Source: a virus
DNA length: 29,895 nt
IMG/VR virus record: IMGVR_UViG_3300020735_000046
Coordinates: 1-29,895 of that record
Strand: one strand, 5' to 3'
The notes below the pieces were generated by a model. It saw nothing but the letters and a program-made list of their open reading frames with translations, did no database searches and was not told the origin of the DNA. The stretch's first letter is position 1; every line of letters begins with the position of its first letter. Positions 14,883-20,780 of the stretch are shown here, in pieces. A program made the position numbers and the translations under genes.

Positions 14883-15242
14883 TCAATGTGTAGCATATTT
14901 CCCACGCCTTAACAGCCGGTCAGCCTTATCCTTGGCCGCGTCTATTTCCTCTTGGGTGGGGACTATGCAGGTGGCTAGGTCTTCATCCTCCCAGCGGCCC
15001 CCGTTCAGCCAGGTGGCAGGGTGGGGGATATACTGCCTCTCGGTGCGCTCCCGGCGGCACAGGAAGGCGAACCTTCTGGCCCCCTCTATGAGAGCCTCCG
15101 GCGGCGTTCCCCCGTGTACGGCCCGCATAAAGGCTCTGGCAGCGTCCAGCTTGGCGGCTTTCTTGGGGTATTCGGCCCAAAATTGGTCAAAGCCTTTGGA
15201 GGGGCCGCAGTCGATAAGTTTAAAAAGAGGGACTACCTTCAT
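14883..15242 (-). CDS. phage replication-protein C-terminal-like protein
   Basis: 119 residues. GFDQFWAEYPKKAAKLDAARAFMRA and ALIEGARRFAF with YIPHPATWLNGGRWEDED is the C-terminal half typical of phage replication initiator/organiser proteins (the part after the winged helix in O-like or DnaT-like proteins). Here it stands alone with only 15 residues before it, so the DNA-binding half is missing or supplied by another gene. Start ATG 15242 has TAGGT nearby; an upstream ATG at 15320 would add 26 residues of unconvincing sequence. Confidence 0.6.
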   Translation of the reverse strand: MKVVPLFKLIDCGPSKGFDQFWAEYPKKAAKLDAARAFMRAVHGGTPPEALIEGARRFAFLCRRERTERQYIPHPATWLNGGRWEDEDLATCIVPTQEEIDAAKDKADRLLRRGKYATH

Positions 15243-15330
15243 GGGATACCTACCGCTAGAGCATAGTTCTGCTTTCCATATGCTCCCCTGGCACCCTGAG
15301 GCGGGCAGCGGGGGAGTCATAGGCTACTGA

Positions 15331-15369
15331 TTAGGCTTGGAAACTATAGTTCCATCAATCCAAACCTAA
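15331..15369 (-). other. hairpin upstream of the replication-type gene
   Basis: Arms 15331-15340 and 15360-15369 pair over 10 bp on the minus-strand RNA (TTAGGTTTGG with CCAAGCCTAA, one G-U), loop 19 bases holding TATAGT, a possible -10 box without a matching -35. Confidence 0.5.
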
Positions 15370-15630
15370 AAAACCGCTATCAAGTGACCGTTTATCAGCC
15401 GTCCGTATCGTGGACTAACCGGCTCCCCTCCTAGAAGGCAGGGGGGTGAGGATGGCTGTTTATCCCGTCCCCACGGTGGGGATAGGTAGGGGCGGAAACC
15501 CGCTTGCGCGGTAAAGACCCCCGGTCACAATCCGCTATTCGGGCGGCGGTACGCTACTGGGCGGTAACTCTACAGACTTAATGGGGTTTACTTGAGGGGG
15601 CGCAGGTCATATAAAATGCCTCGCGCATCC

Positions 15631-15651
15631 CTCGATGTCTCACCCATCGAG
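15631..15651. other. perfect 7-bp hairpin CTCGATG/CATCGAG
   Basis: Arms 15631-15637 and 15645-15651, loop TCTCACC. Adjacent to a second hairpin two bases further on. Confidence 0.6.
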
Positions 15652-15653
15652 CC

Positions 15654-15687
15654 AGACCGGGTATCCCGCCCAACGGGTATCCGGTCT
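15654..15687 (+). other. 13-bp hairpin (AGACCGGGTATCC / GGGTATCCGGTCT)
   Basis: Arms 15654-15666 and 15675-15687 pair fully on plus-strand RNA with two G-U pairs; on minus-strand RNA those two become mismatches. Loop 8 bases. No U-run follows. The better fold on the plus strand hints at a plus-strand transcript. Confidence 0.5.
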
Positions 15688-15756
15688 CATGCTTTCTAAG
15701 CCTCTGGTCACTCAATCGGACGAACCGGGCAACCGCTGGAACCGCAAAAGCAACAA

Positions 15757-15978
15757 TCAGGCTATACCCGCCTTTAGGGCGGCGTCAATCAGGGTTAGGG
15801 AAATGCCGGTCAAATCGGTGGCTTCCCGCAATCTGTCGTTCCTGGAGCCTTCTAGGCCCTCCTGGACGTGTTTTAGGGCGGCGTTCATAAGCTGGCGGCG
15901 CAGGGCCACCATCCGCTTCCGACTCTTAACGTCATCGGGCACCGGCTCCCGGCGCACTAGCTTCAAGTCTGGCTTCAT
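15757..15978 (-). CDS. small basic helical protein downstream of the sugar enzyme
   Basis: 73 residues: MKPDLKLVRREPVPDDVKSR followed by helices MVALRRQLMNAALKHVQEGL and RLREATDLTGISLTLIDAALKA. The second pair of helices could be a helix-turn-helix but this is weak. Start overlaps the UXS-like stop (ATGA) and AGGGG lies seven bases upstream, so it is probably co-translated with it. Unknown function. Confidence 0.55.
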   Translation of the reverse strand: MKPDLKLVRREPVPDDVKSRKRMVALRRQLMNAALKHVQEGLEGSRNDRLREATDLTGISLTLIDAALKAGIA

Positions 15979-16910
15979 TTCATAACCCCTTTAAAGTAGC
16001 TAATGGTAGCATCCAAACCCTTGTCAATCCCCACGCGCGGGTGCCAGCCCAGGCGGGAACTTGCCAGCCCAATATCAGGGCGGCGGCGGCACGGGTCGTC
16101 AATGGGCAGGGGCTTAATTACGATCCGGGACTTGCTCCCGGTTTTGGTCAGGACCAGACCCGCCAGGTCCATCACCGTAAACTCTACCGGGTTACCGAGG
16201 TTTACCGGCCCCATCTCGTCCGAGTCCATCAGCCGGATTAGCCCGTCCACGGTGTCCGAGACATAAGCGAAACTACGGGTTTGGCTCCCGTCCCCGTAAA
16301 CGGTCAGGGGTTCCCCGTGTAGCGCCTGGACGATAAAGTTAGACACAACCCGCCCGTCCGTGGGGTGCATGAAGGGGCCGTAGGTGTTAAAGATACGGGC
16401 AACCGATACCTGCTGGCGCTTGCGGGCCTCAAAGCACAGGGTTTCAGCAAACCGCTTGCCCTCGTCATAGCAGGATCGCGGCCCCATCGAGTTCACGTTC
16501 CCCCAATAGTCTTCGCGCTGCGGGTGAACCGTGGGGTCGCCGTACACCTCCGAGGTGCTGGCCTGGAGAACCTTTGCGTCGGAACTCTTGGCAAGGCTTA
16601 GGACGTTCGCCAGCCCGTCCACGCAGGTTAGCATGGTCCTAAGAGGGTCGGCCTGGTAGGCCACAGGGGAAGCAGGACAGGCCAGATTATAAATCTGGTG
16701 CCAAGGCCGGTAGTTCCGCCTTAGGTCGGCCTCGTCGCATATGTCCCCCAAATGCCAGCTAAACCGGGGGTTTTTCGCCAACAGCTTGCAGTTTTCAATC
16801 GAACCTGTACTCATATTGTCCATGGCGTGGACATGGTTCCCGTCCTCTAGAAGCCTTAGTGCTAGGTTTGTACCTATGAATCCGGCCCCGCCGGTAATCA
16901 ATATGTTCAT
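15975..16910 (-). CDS. NAD-dependent sugar-nucleotide enzyme, UDP-glucuronate decarboxylase (UDP-xylose synthase)-like
   Basis: 311 residues from ATG 16910 (MNILITGGAGFIG), chosen over an upstream ATG at 17015 because GGGGGA lies just before it and the family starts here. GGAGFIG binds NAD. STSEVYGDP near 120 with Y148-x3-K152 in SCYDEGKRFAE form the short-chain dehydrogenase catalytic set. NLACPASP, HPQREDYWGNVNSMGPRSCYDEGKR and DDPCRRRPDI are typical of UDP-xylose synthases, which oxidise and decarboxylate UDP-glucuronate. A dTDP-glucose dehydratase is the main alternative. With glycosyltransferases elsewhere it suggests phage-directed sugar modification. Confidence 0.8.
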   Translation of the reverse strand: MNILITGGAGFIGTNLALRLLEDGNHVHAMDNMSTGSIENCKLLAKNPRFSWHLGDICDEADLRRNYRPWHQIYNLACPASPVAYQADPLRTMLTCVDGLANVLSLAKSSDAKVLQASTSEVYGDPTVHPQREDYWGNVNSMGPRSCYDEGKRFAETLCFEARKRQQVSVARIFNTYGPFMHPTDGRVVSNFIVQALHGEPLTVYGDGSQTRSFAYVSDTVDGLIRLMDSDEMGPVNLGNPVEFTVMDLAGLVLTKTGSKSRIVIKPLPIDDPCRRRPDIGLASSRLGWHPRVGIDKGLDATISYFKGVMK

Positions 16911-16938
16911 TTTGTCCCCCTCAAGGTGCAGAAAGTGT

Positions 16939-17289
16939 TTAGTAATCGAATGCTTTGGGCGGTGTTGGCAATCTGTGTTGTTCGAGCGTTTCCCGCATGG
17001 TCTTGGCTTCTGCAATTATTGCATAGGCTAGCCCCTCCCAATCAGGTTTTGCATCATCCCCAAAGCATAGGATCAGGGTCCGGGCACCCCGGCGGGTACC
17101 CGACACGCGCTTTGTGCGTTTGACGTATCCCCGCGCCACCAAGCAATCCACGAGGCGCACAGTTTGCCCTGGAGACTTCAGGCCCATCGCGGCGGCTATT
17201 TCACGATATGTAGGGGTGCGACCATGTTCTGCGTGGTATGCCTGAATTACTTCCAAGCAGATCGACATTTTAGGGGTAAGGACGGTCAC
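16939..17289 (-). CDS. LexA-type winged-helix DNA-binding protein
   Basis: 116 residues from a GTG at 17289 whose GTGA overlaps the previous stop; a longer frame upstream would overlap two genes. SICLEVIQAYHAEHGRTPTYREIAAAMGLKSPGQTVRLVDCLVARGYVKR is the pattern of the LexA DNA-binding domain. No S24 peptidase (Ser/Lys) part follows; the remaining 55 residues include a GTRRGARTL loop and a helical end. Probably a transcription regulator acting on this region. Confidence 0.7.
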   Translation of the reverse strand: MTVLTPKMSICLEVIQAYHAEHGRTPTYREIAAAMGLKSPGQTVRLVDCLVARGYVKRTKRVSGTRRGARTLILCFGDDAKPDWEGLAYAIIAEAKTMRETLEQHRLPTPPKAFDY

Positions 17290-17420
17290 GGCTTGCCCCC
17301 TTTGTAAATCTCGACACGGAACCCCGCCAGGTCTTTGGCTACAATGTCCAGCAGCATCCACCCTACCATGAGAGCCAGGATCAAAACGGTCAGGTTTAAA
17401 ACGTCCTTGAGCCAGTTCAT
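17286..17420 (-). CDS. 44-residue single-pass membrane protein
   Basis: Starts MNWLKDVLN at ATG 17420 after GGAGGCGAT. One hydrophobic span (LTVLILALMVGWMLLDIVA, about residues 9-27), then a basic tail with FRVEIYKGGKP. Overlaps both neighbours by 4 bases, so it belongs to a translationally coupled group. Role unknown. Confidence 0.6.
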   Translation of the reverse strand: MNWLKDVLNLTVLILALMVGWMLLDIVAKDLAGFRVEIYKGGKP

Positions 17421-17647
17421 ATCGCCTCCCCCTTTGGGACAAAGTATTTCCCTTCGGTGTCGCACATGCTTTCCGTCATGCGTTCGACACGGCAATAAAT
17501 CCCCCCCTCCGAAAATACGTCAGGATGGGTCAGAGTGTATCCGTCGGGTTTTTCTAATGATGTACGCACACACTGTGCGAACTTATAAGCTGCCAATCCT
17601 TCATGGTTTGAGGGGCGGCAATACAGGCAATCCGAGCAAAATTTCAT
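17417..17647 (-). CDS. small Cys-rich, zinc-ribbon-like protein
   Basis: 76 residues from ATG 17647, eight bases after GGAGGG. MKFCSDCLYCRPS gives three Cys (4, 7 and 10), with further Cys at the CVRT, IYCR and MCDTEG segments, consistent with one or two zinc sites. Overlaps both neighbours by 4 bases. No named family recognised. Confidence 0.6.
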   Translation of the reverse strand: MKFCSDCLYCRPSNHEGLAAYKFAQCVRTSLEKPDGYTLTHPDVFSEGGIYCRVERMTESMCDTEGKYFVPKGEAI

Positions 17648-17820
17648 AGCTTGTCCCTCCGGTTCCAATTGTCCCATGCTTCGCGCAATGTTGCGCCCCC
17701 GGTTTGTGGGTTTACCGGGCAGGTTTGGTTTGTATGGCGCACTAGGGTTAGGGGCGCGTCATATTCCGGTATTTCGCACGGGCCGGGGTGGCGATAGCCT
17801 AAACAATCCGGGCACTGCAT
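17644..17820 (-). CDS. small zinc-ribbon protein, Lar-like
   Basis: 58 residues from ATG 17820 after GGGAGGCC. MQCPDCLG at the start, later C residues in GPCEI and QTCPVN, and a C-terminal ATLREAWDNWNRRDKL resemble the short phage/prophage Lar-type restriction-alleviation family, in which a zinc ribbon is followed by EAIEAWNRR. The link is by motif only. Such proteins could modulate host restriction; here it is inferred. Confidence 0.5.
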   Translation of the reverse strand: MQCPDCLGYRHPGPCEIPEYDAPLTLVRHTNQTCPVNPQTGGATLREAWDNWNRRDKL

Positions 17821-18080
17821 TATGCGGCCTCCCCTTCCTCGGATTCCTCGGCGATGTAATGGCGAGCAATCTCGCTCCAATTAACATCCGACAGGAACGC
17901 CAGCGCATAGTCGCGGGCGAAACCGGGTTCGCTGCTAAGTTCAATCACTTCCTCGGCGTAGTCTTTGAACTCTCGCCCAAGGTCATAGGCGCTAATGTCA
18001 GCGCGGGGTTCCATCCCGTCGAACATTTCAAGATTGACGCGCCAAGTCTCGTAGTTAGTCCATCCGTTGTATGTGGTCAT
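17820..18080 (-). CDS. small NGWTNYETW-family protein
   Basis: 86 residues starting MTTYNGWTNYETWRVNLEMFDG. This N-terminal NGWTNYETW motif marks a small conserved family of phage and plasmid proteins with no known function. The rest is acidic and helical, ending EESEEGEAA. The leader carries CCCTAACC 16 bases before the ATG with GGAGAC between. Its stop overlaps the next start by one base. Confidence 0.7.
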   Translation of the reverse strand: MTTYNGWTNYETWRVNLEMFDGMEPRADISAYDLGREFKDYAEEVIELSSEPGFARDYALAFLSDVNWSEIARHYIAEESEEGEAA

Positions 18081-18096
18081 GGTTCTAGTCTCCAAA

Positions 18097-18104
18097 GGTT
18101 AGGG
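18097..18104 (-). promoter_or_regulatory. start-associated element (CCCTAACC) before gene 17820-18080
   Basis: Minus-strand CCCTAACC, then TTTGGAGAC, 16 bases to ATG 18080. Confidence 0.6.
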
Positions 18105-18114
18105 TTTTGGGTGT

Positions 18115-18282
18115 TTATTTAAAGCAAATGCAGTTGCCATAAGACTTAGAATAGATGCGATTCTGGCCGATCATTCGCTGGCCTTCCTTGGTTAGTTCTT
18201 TGTACCAAGGCGCAACGTAGGTAGGGACTCCATCCTTAACGATGCGAATTAGCTTTCCGTTATTGAGTGTCTTTGTAGGCAT
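18115..18282 (-). CDS. small 55-residue protein
   Basis: MPTKTLNNGKLIRIVKDGVP, then APWYKELTKEGQRMIGQNRI and a tail ending GNCICFK. Basic, probably a small beta/helix fold. ATG 18282 was chosen over one at 18297 because GGAGAC lies eight to nine bases upstream of it. Unknown function. Confidence 0.55.
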   Translation of the reverse strand: MPTKTLNNGKLIRIVKDGVPTYVAPWYKELTKEGQRMIGQNRIYSKSYGNCICFK

Positions 18283-18298
18283 AAGGTCAGTCTCCATA

Positions 18299-18306
18299 GG
18301 TTAGGT
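18299..18306 (-). promoter_or_regulatory. start-associated element (ACCTAACC) before gene 18115-18282
   Basis: Perfect minus-strand ACCTAACC, then TATGGAGACT, 16 bases to ATG 18282. Confidence 0.65.
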
Positions 18307-18360
18307 GTACGTTTTGTCTCATAGAATAGGCAAGGTTCCGATGTGACAGGGTGACGCGGC

Positions 18361-18603
18361 CTAAAAGGGATGTGAGATGTTCCGGGCATAGGCGCGGCAA
18401 AGTTCTGACTGGCCTCGGCTAATCTCTTGAAGCCCTAAATAGTCGCAACGCGCCATGGCAAGGGAAAGCCCGTCTTTAGTTTTGGCATATGAACTATCGC
18501 TTTTGGCGCAAGTTCCCCAATCTTTGTAGACGGTGTAAGCATTGCGCTCACGATAAACCCAGTAAGGGCCGCGTTCGTGTAAAATGTTTTCTTCGCGTGT
18601 CAT
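18361..18603 (-). CDS. small protein of unknown function
   Basis: 80 residues, charged and aromatic: ERGPYWVYRERNAYTVYKDWGTCAK then a helical C-terminal half. Looks like a short strand pair followed by helices. TGGAGA precedes ATG 18603 by nine bases and ACCTAACC sits just before that. No family recognised. Confidence 0.55.
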   Translation of the reverse strand: MTREENILHERGPYWVYRERNAYTVYKDWGTCAKSDSSYAKTKDGLSLAMARCDYLGLQEISRGQSELCRAYARNISHPF

Positions 18604-18616
18604 GTTACATTCTCCA

Positions 18617-18624
18617 GGTTAGGT
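18617..18624 (-). promoter_or_regulatory. start-associated element (ACCTAACC) before gene 18361-18603
   Basis: Perfect minus-strand ACCTAACC followed by TGGAGAATG, 13 bases to ATG. Confidence 0.65.
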
Positions 18625-18632
18625 GCTGGTTC

Positions 18633-18674
18633 CGGCATTAGTGCCGTATAAGCCCCCCGGCTAAGAGGGGCTTA
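18633..18674. other. two consecutive hairpins between small genes
   Basis: CGGCA/TGCCG (18633-18637 and 18642-18646, loop TTAG) and TAAGCCCC/GGGGCTTA (18649-18656 and 18667-18674, 10-base loop). They lie directly upstream of a start-associated element on the minus strand; no U-run. Confidence 0.6.
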
Positions 18675-18681
18675 GACTGCG

Positions 18682-18861
18682 CTAAACAGGCTTGCGGGAT
18701 TTGATAAGTTTCAATTTATCCGCACGGATCATGGGGTTTTTGTAAAAGTCTGGCCCAACGTCAATCTGGAAGTGATCCCTGTGTTTGCCAACAATCTTGC
18801 CCGTTAGGCCATTGCCCGGTAATCCTTGAGCATTGATTTTAACAGTATCTCCGATGTTCAT
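18682..18861 (-). CDS. small SH3/KOW-like protein
   Basis: 59 residues from ATG 18861: NIGDTVKINAQGLPGNGLTGKIVG then HFQIDVGPDFYKNPMIRADKLKL. The GDTVK...GLTGKIVGK pattern is that of small KOW/SH3-like barrels. GGAGACACGCA is the ribosome site. May bind nucleic acid; unknown role. Confidence 0.6.
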   Translation of the reverse strand: MNIGDTVKINAQGLPGNGLTGKIVGKHRDHFQIDVGPDFYKNPMIRADKLKLIKSRKPV

Positions 18862-18873
18862 TGCGTGTCTCCA

Positions 18874-18881
18874 AGTTAGGT
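18874..18881 (-). promoter_or_regulatory. start-associated element (ACCTAACT) before gene 18682-18861
   Basis: Minus-strand ACCTAACT followed by TGGAGACA, 12 bases to ATG 18861. Confidence 0.6.
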
Positions 18882-18967
18882 TAATATCCCGCCGCACAGG
18901 CTAGGATCATGGCAAGGCAGCTAATCGCGCAGATTGCCAGAATGATATGATCGGAGCGAATAAAGGA

Positions 18968-19153
18968 TTACTTACAAACGCGGGTCAGCAAATAACCGCT
19001 CCAAGCCGCGCAAATTACCGCCAAAGCGCCAAAGGCAACCGCCGGATAACAGAATACGCCCAAGCTGCGCTCAAAAGCATTAACAAGGTCAATAAAAATT
19101 AACGTAACGCCGAAAAGTCCTACGCTTGCCAGCAAATATAAGAACTTGGTCAT
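18968..19153 (-). CDS. small two-pass membrane protein
   Basis: 61 residues with two hydrophobic spans, about 4-22 (FLYLLASVGLFGVTLIFID) and 36-55 (YPAVAFGALAVICAAWSGYL), separated by a charged loop (NAFERS). First gene of the leftward block of small genes. GAGGG lies about nine bases before the ATG. Function unknown; could be a host-membrane-directed early protein. Confidence 0.6.
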   Translation of the reverse strand: MTKFLYLLASVGLFGVTLIFIDLVNAFERSLGVFCYPAVAFGALAVICAAWSGYLLTRVCK

Positions 19154-19169
19154 TGGTTAGTCCCTCATT

Positions 19170-19177
19170 GATTAGGT
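19170..19177 (-). promoter_or_regulatory. start-associated element (ACCTAATC) before gene 18968-19153
   Basis: Minus-strand ACCTAATC followed by AATGAGGGAC, 16 bases to ATG 19153; a partial second ACTAACC lies between. Confidence 0.6.
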
Positions 19178-19310
19178 GTCCCCATCCTAGCCAATGTTCA
19201 CAGACTGTCTACGTGGCAGGTTGTCGCACCCCCAAACGCAGCACATGCAAATAAATAACCCGCAGAAAGCCTAGGTTTATACATTGCAAGGTATTGACAG
19301 GGTGTTTTAA

Positions 19311-19340
19311 CCCTCTTACCGCTTCGCGCGGGAGAGAGGG
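19311..19340. other. bipartite hairpin in the divergent region
   Basis: Outer arms CCCTCT (19311-19316) and AGAGGG (19335-19340); inner arms CCGC (19319-19322) and GCGG (19328-19331) with loop TTCGC. No U-run on either side. Confidence 0.55.
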
Positions 19341-19454
19341 TAGGCCAGTAACCCCAAGCTGTTCTAAACCAGTAGAGGGTAGGGAGGGAACGTCTTCCCC
19401 GCTCTCACCAGCTCCACCCTGTACCGGATCGCCCCGGTCAGGCAAGAGTGGGTA

Positions 19455-19473
19455 GGCGCTGGAAGCAAGCGCC
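19455..19473. other. hairpin GGCGCT/AGCGCC
   Basis: Perfect 6-bp arms 19455-19460 and 19468-19473, 7-base loop GGAAGCA. Confidence 0.5.
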
Positions 19474-19627
19474 GTTCCACCCCTCCCCCGGCCCAGGAAT
19501 GGGGCATGAAGCAGGAGAGGCGGTGCCCCCCAACGCTCTCCACCCCAAAAAAATATCAGGTTTTGGTAGGTAGGTGTGACAGAGTGCCGCAGTTTTTGGT
19601 GATAACTGTGTGATAGGGGATGGTTGG

Positions 19628-19894
19628 ATGGGTTCTGAGATAGAGTTGGTTGTTCGTGGGATTTACGCGCCTGTATTGGCGGCGAGTCCTGGTGGTCCGA
19701 AGGTTTTTTACGATCAGTTGCCTTTGGAGGCGCGTGGGTTCTTGGAGGATCAGGCGCGGAGTGGTTTGCAGCGGTTACGGGATGGGGTGACGCCTGGGAT
19801 GTTGGCGGCTGCGGATGGGTTGGAGGATGCGGAGAGTATCTTCTGTGCGATGCTGGACCATGTTCTGAAGAAGGTGTCTTCCAATGGAATTTAA
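19628..19894 (+). CDS. small unknown protein before the radical SAM gene
   Basis: 88 residues from ATG 19628, eight bases after AGGGG (a GTG at 19610 is the alternative). MGSEIELVVRGIYAPVLAA then helical segments FYDQLPLEARGFLEDQARSGL and ADGLEDAESIFCAMLDHVLKK. The DNA is notably G/T-rich on this strand (45 of 60 bases in 19621-19680), unlike its neighbours. It overlaps the next gene by 11 bases, so it is likely part of the sugar/radical SAM unit. No family recognised. Confidence 0.55.
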   Translation: MGSEIELVVRGIYAPVLAASPGGPKVFYDQLPLEARGFLEDQARSGLQRLRDGVTPGMLAAADGLEDAESIFCAMLDHVLKKVSSNGI

Positions 19895-20780
19895 GGATGC
19901 GGTGGGCCGGATGCGCGGTCCTCGGAACATGCACATCATCTGCATCGACGTGACCAACAAATGTGACCTGGCGTGTAGTAACTGCACCCGGTTGCTGGCG
20001 AACCAGGATGGGTTATGGGAGATGACGCCGGAGAACTTCCGGTTGGCGCTTCAAAGCCTGAAGGATTATTTTGGGATCATTGCCATGATTGGTGGCAATC
20101 CCTGTATGCATTCCCGGTTTGAGGAGTTGTGCCAGATATTCGAGGAAGAAATCCCGAACCCGCTTCAAAGAGGGCTTTGGACCAACAACCCGTTCAAGCA
20201 TGAGTTGCTGGCCATCAAGACGTTTGGGACATACAACCTCAATGCTCATGGCGAGGAACGGGCTTATCCCGCACTTGCGAACATCACCCAGTTGGCCAAG
20301 GACAACGGGAAGGTGGTGTGGACCTATATGGGCAATTCCATCCATGCCCCTTTGCTGACCGCCATCAAGGACATCTATGCCGAGGGCGAGATGTGGGAAA
20401 AGATTAGCAAGTGCGAGATTAACCGCGACTGGTCAGCTTCCATTGTACAGAATAAAAATGGGGAATTGCGGGCTTACTTCTGTGAGGTCGCAGCCTCGTT
20501 TGACATGGCGCGGGGCGGGGATCATGGGCACCCGGTAGAACCTGGCTGGTGGCAAAAACACATCGACGAGTTCTCGGACCAGATTAAGCATTTCTGCCCA
20601 GGGTGCGGCGTACCGGCCAAGCTGAAGGGGACCAAGGATTCTGAGGAAAAGGACACCTACACTCGGTCCAATGCCGACATTGCCCTGAAGCAGAAGGGGC
20701 GTCATGCCCAAGTTCTTCTGAAGCCTGAGTTTGATAACCCCCAGCACCGGATTACCCAGTACGGGGAGATTGTTTCGTGA
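19884..20780 (+). CDS. radical SAM enzyme with extra C-terminal Cys cluster
   Basis: 298 residues. CDLACSNC gives the C27-x3-C31-x2-C34 ligands for the 4Fe-4S cluster that cleaves S-adenosylmethionine; GGNP at 70-73 stands where GGEP binds SAM. Later Cys at 177, 200 (RAYFCEV) and the CPGC pair at 238/241 resemble a SPASM/twitch-type auxiliary cluster site. Enzymes of this type modify peptides or sugars by radical chemistry. It is coupled to the GT2 glycosyltransferase (ATG overlap of 4 bases), so it may act on a sugar-bearing or protein substrate with it. Substrate unknown. Confidence 0.8.
   Translation: MEFKDAVGRMRGPRNMHIICIDVTNKCDLACSNCTRLLANQDGLWEMTPENFRLALQSLKDYFGIIAMIGGNPCMHSRFEELCQIFEEEIPNPLQRGLWTNNPFKHELLAIKTFGTYNLNAHGEERAYPALANITQLAKDNGKVVWTYMGNSIHAPLLTAIKDIYAEGEMWEKISKCEINRDWSASIVQNKNGELRAYFCEVAASFDMARGGDHGHPVEPGWWQKHIDEFSDQIKHFCPGCGVPAKLKGTKDSEEKDTYTRSNADIALKQKGRHAQVLLKPEFDNPQHRITQYGEIVS

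Larger units (their letters stand above)
15243..15756. other. 514-base noncoding region with several hairpins
   Basis: No convincing gene on either strand. It holds a long hairpin at 15331-15369, a G/C palindrome TCCCCACGGTGGGGA near 15466-15480, and two adjacent strong hairpins at 15631-15687. No tRNA cloverleaf or T-loop was found. It could be a regulatory leader, a structured RNA, or an origin-like site beside the replication-type gene. Confidence 0.5.
19178..19627. other. divergent noncoding region between leftward and rightward genes
   Basis: About 450 bases with no convincing gene. It should hold promoters for both directions: a plus-strand TTGACA at 19294-19299 has only a poor -10 (19317-19322), and a minus-strand TATAAA at 19276-19281 has no good -35. 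Several hairpins are present (19299-19314, 19311-19340, 19455-19473, 19501-19529). Confidence 0.5.

Noticed and set aside
14720-14905. 61-residue minus-strand frame in the gap after the replication-type gene
   Set aside because: No good ribosome site, overlaps the end of the replication-type gene, and its composition is unlike the neighbours.
15601-15740. Possible tRNA or tRNA-like structure
   Set aside because: Hairpins are present but no acceptor/anticodon/T-loop arrangement fits; the GGTTCGTCC-like stretch does not pair as a T-arm.
19209-19934. 241-residue Pro/His-rich minus-strand frame
   Set aside because: It arises from the G/T-rich opposite strand, crosses the divergent noncoding region and overlaps the real 19628 and radical SAM genes.
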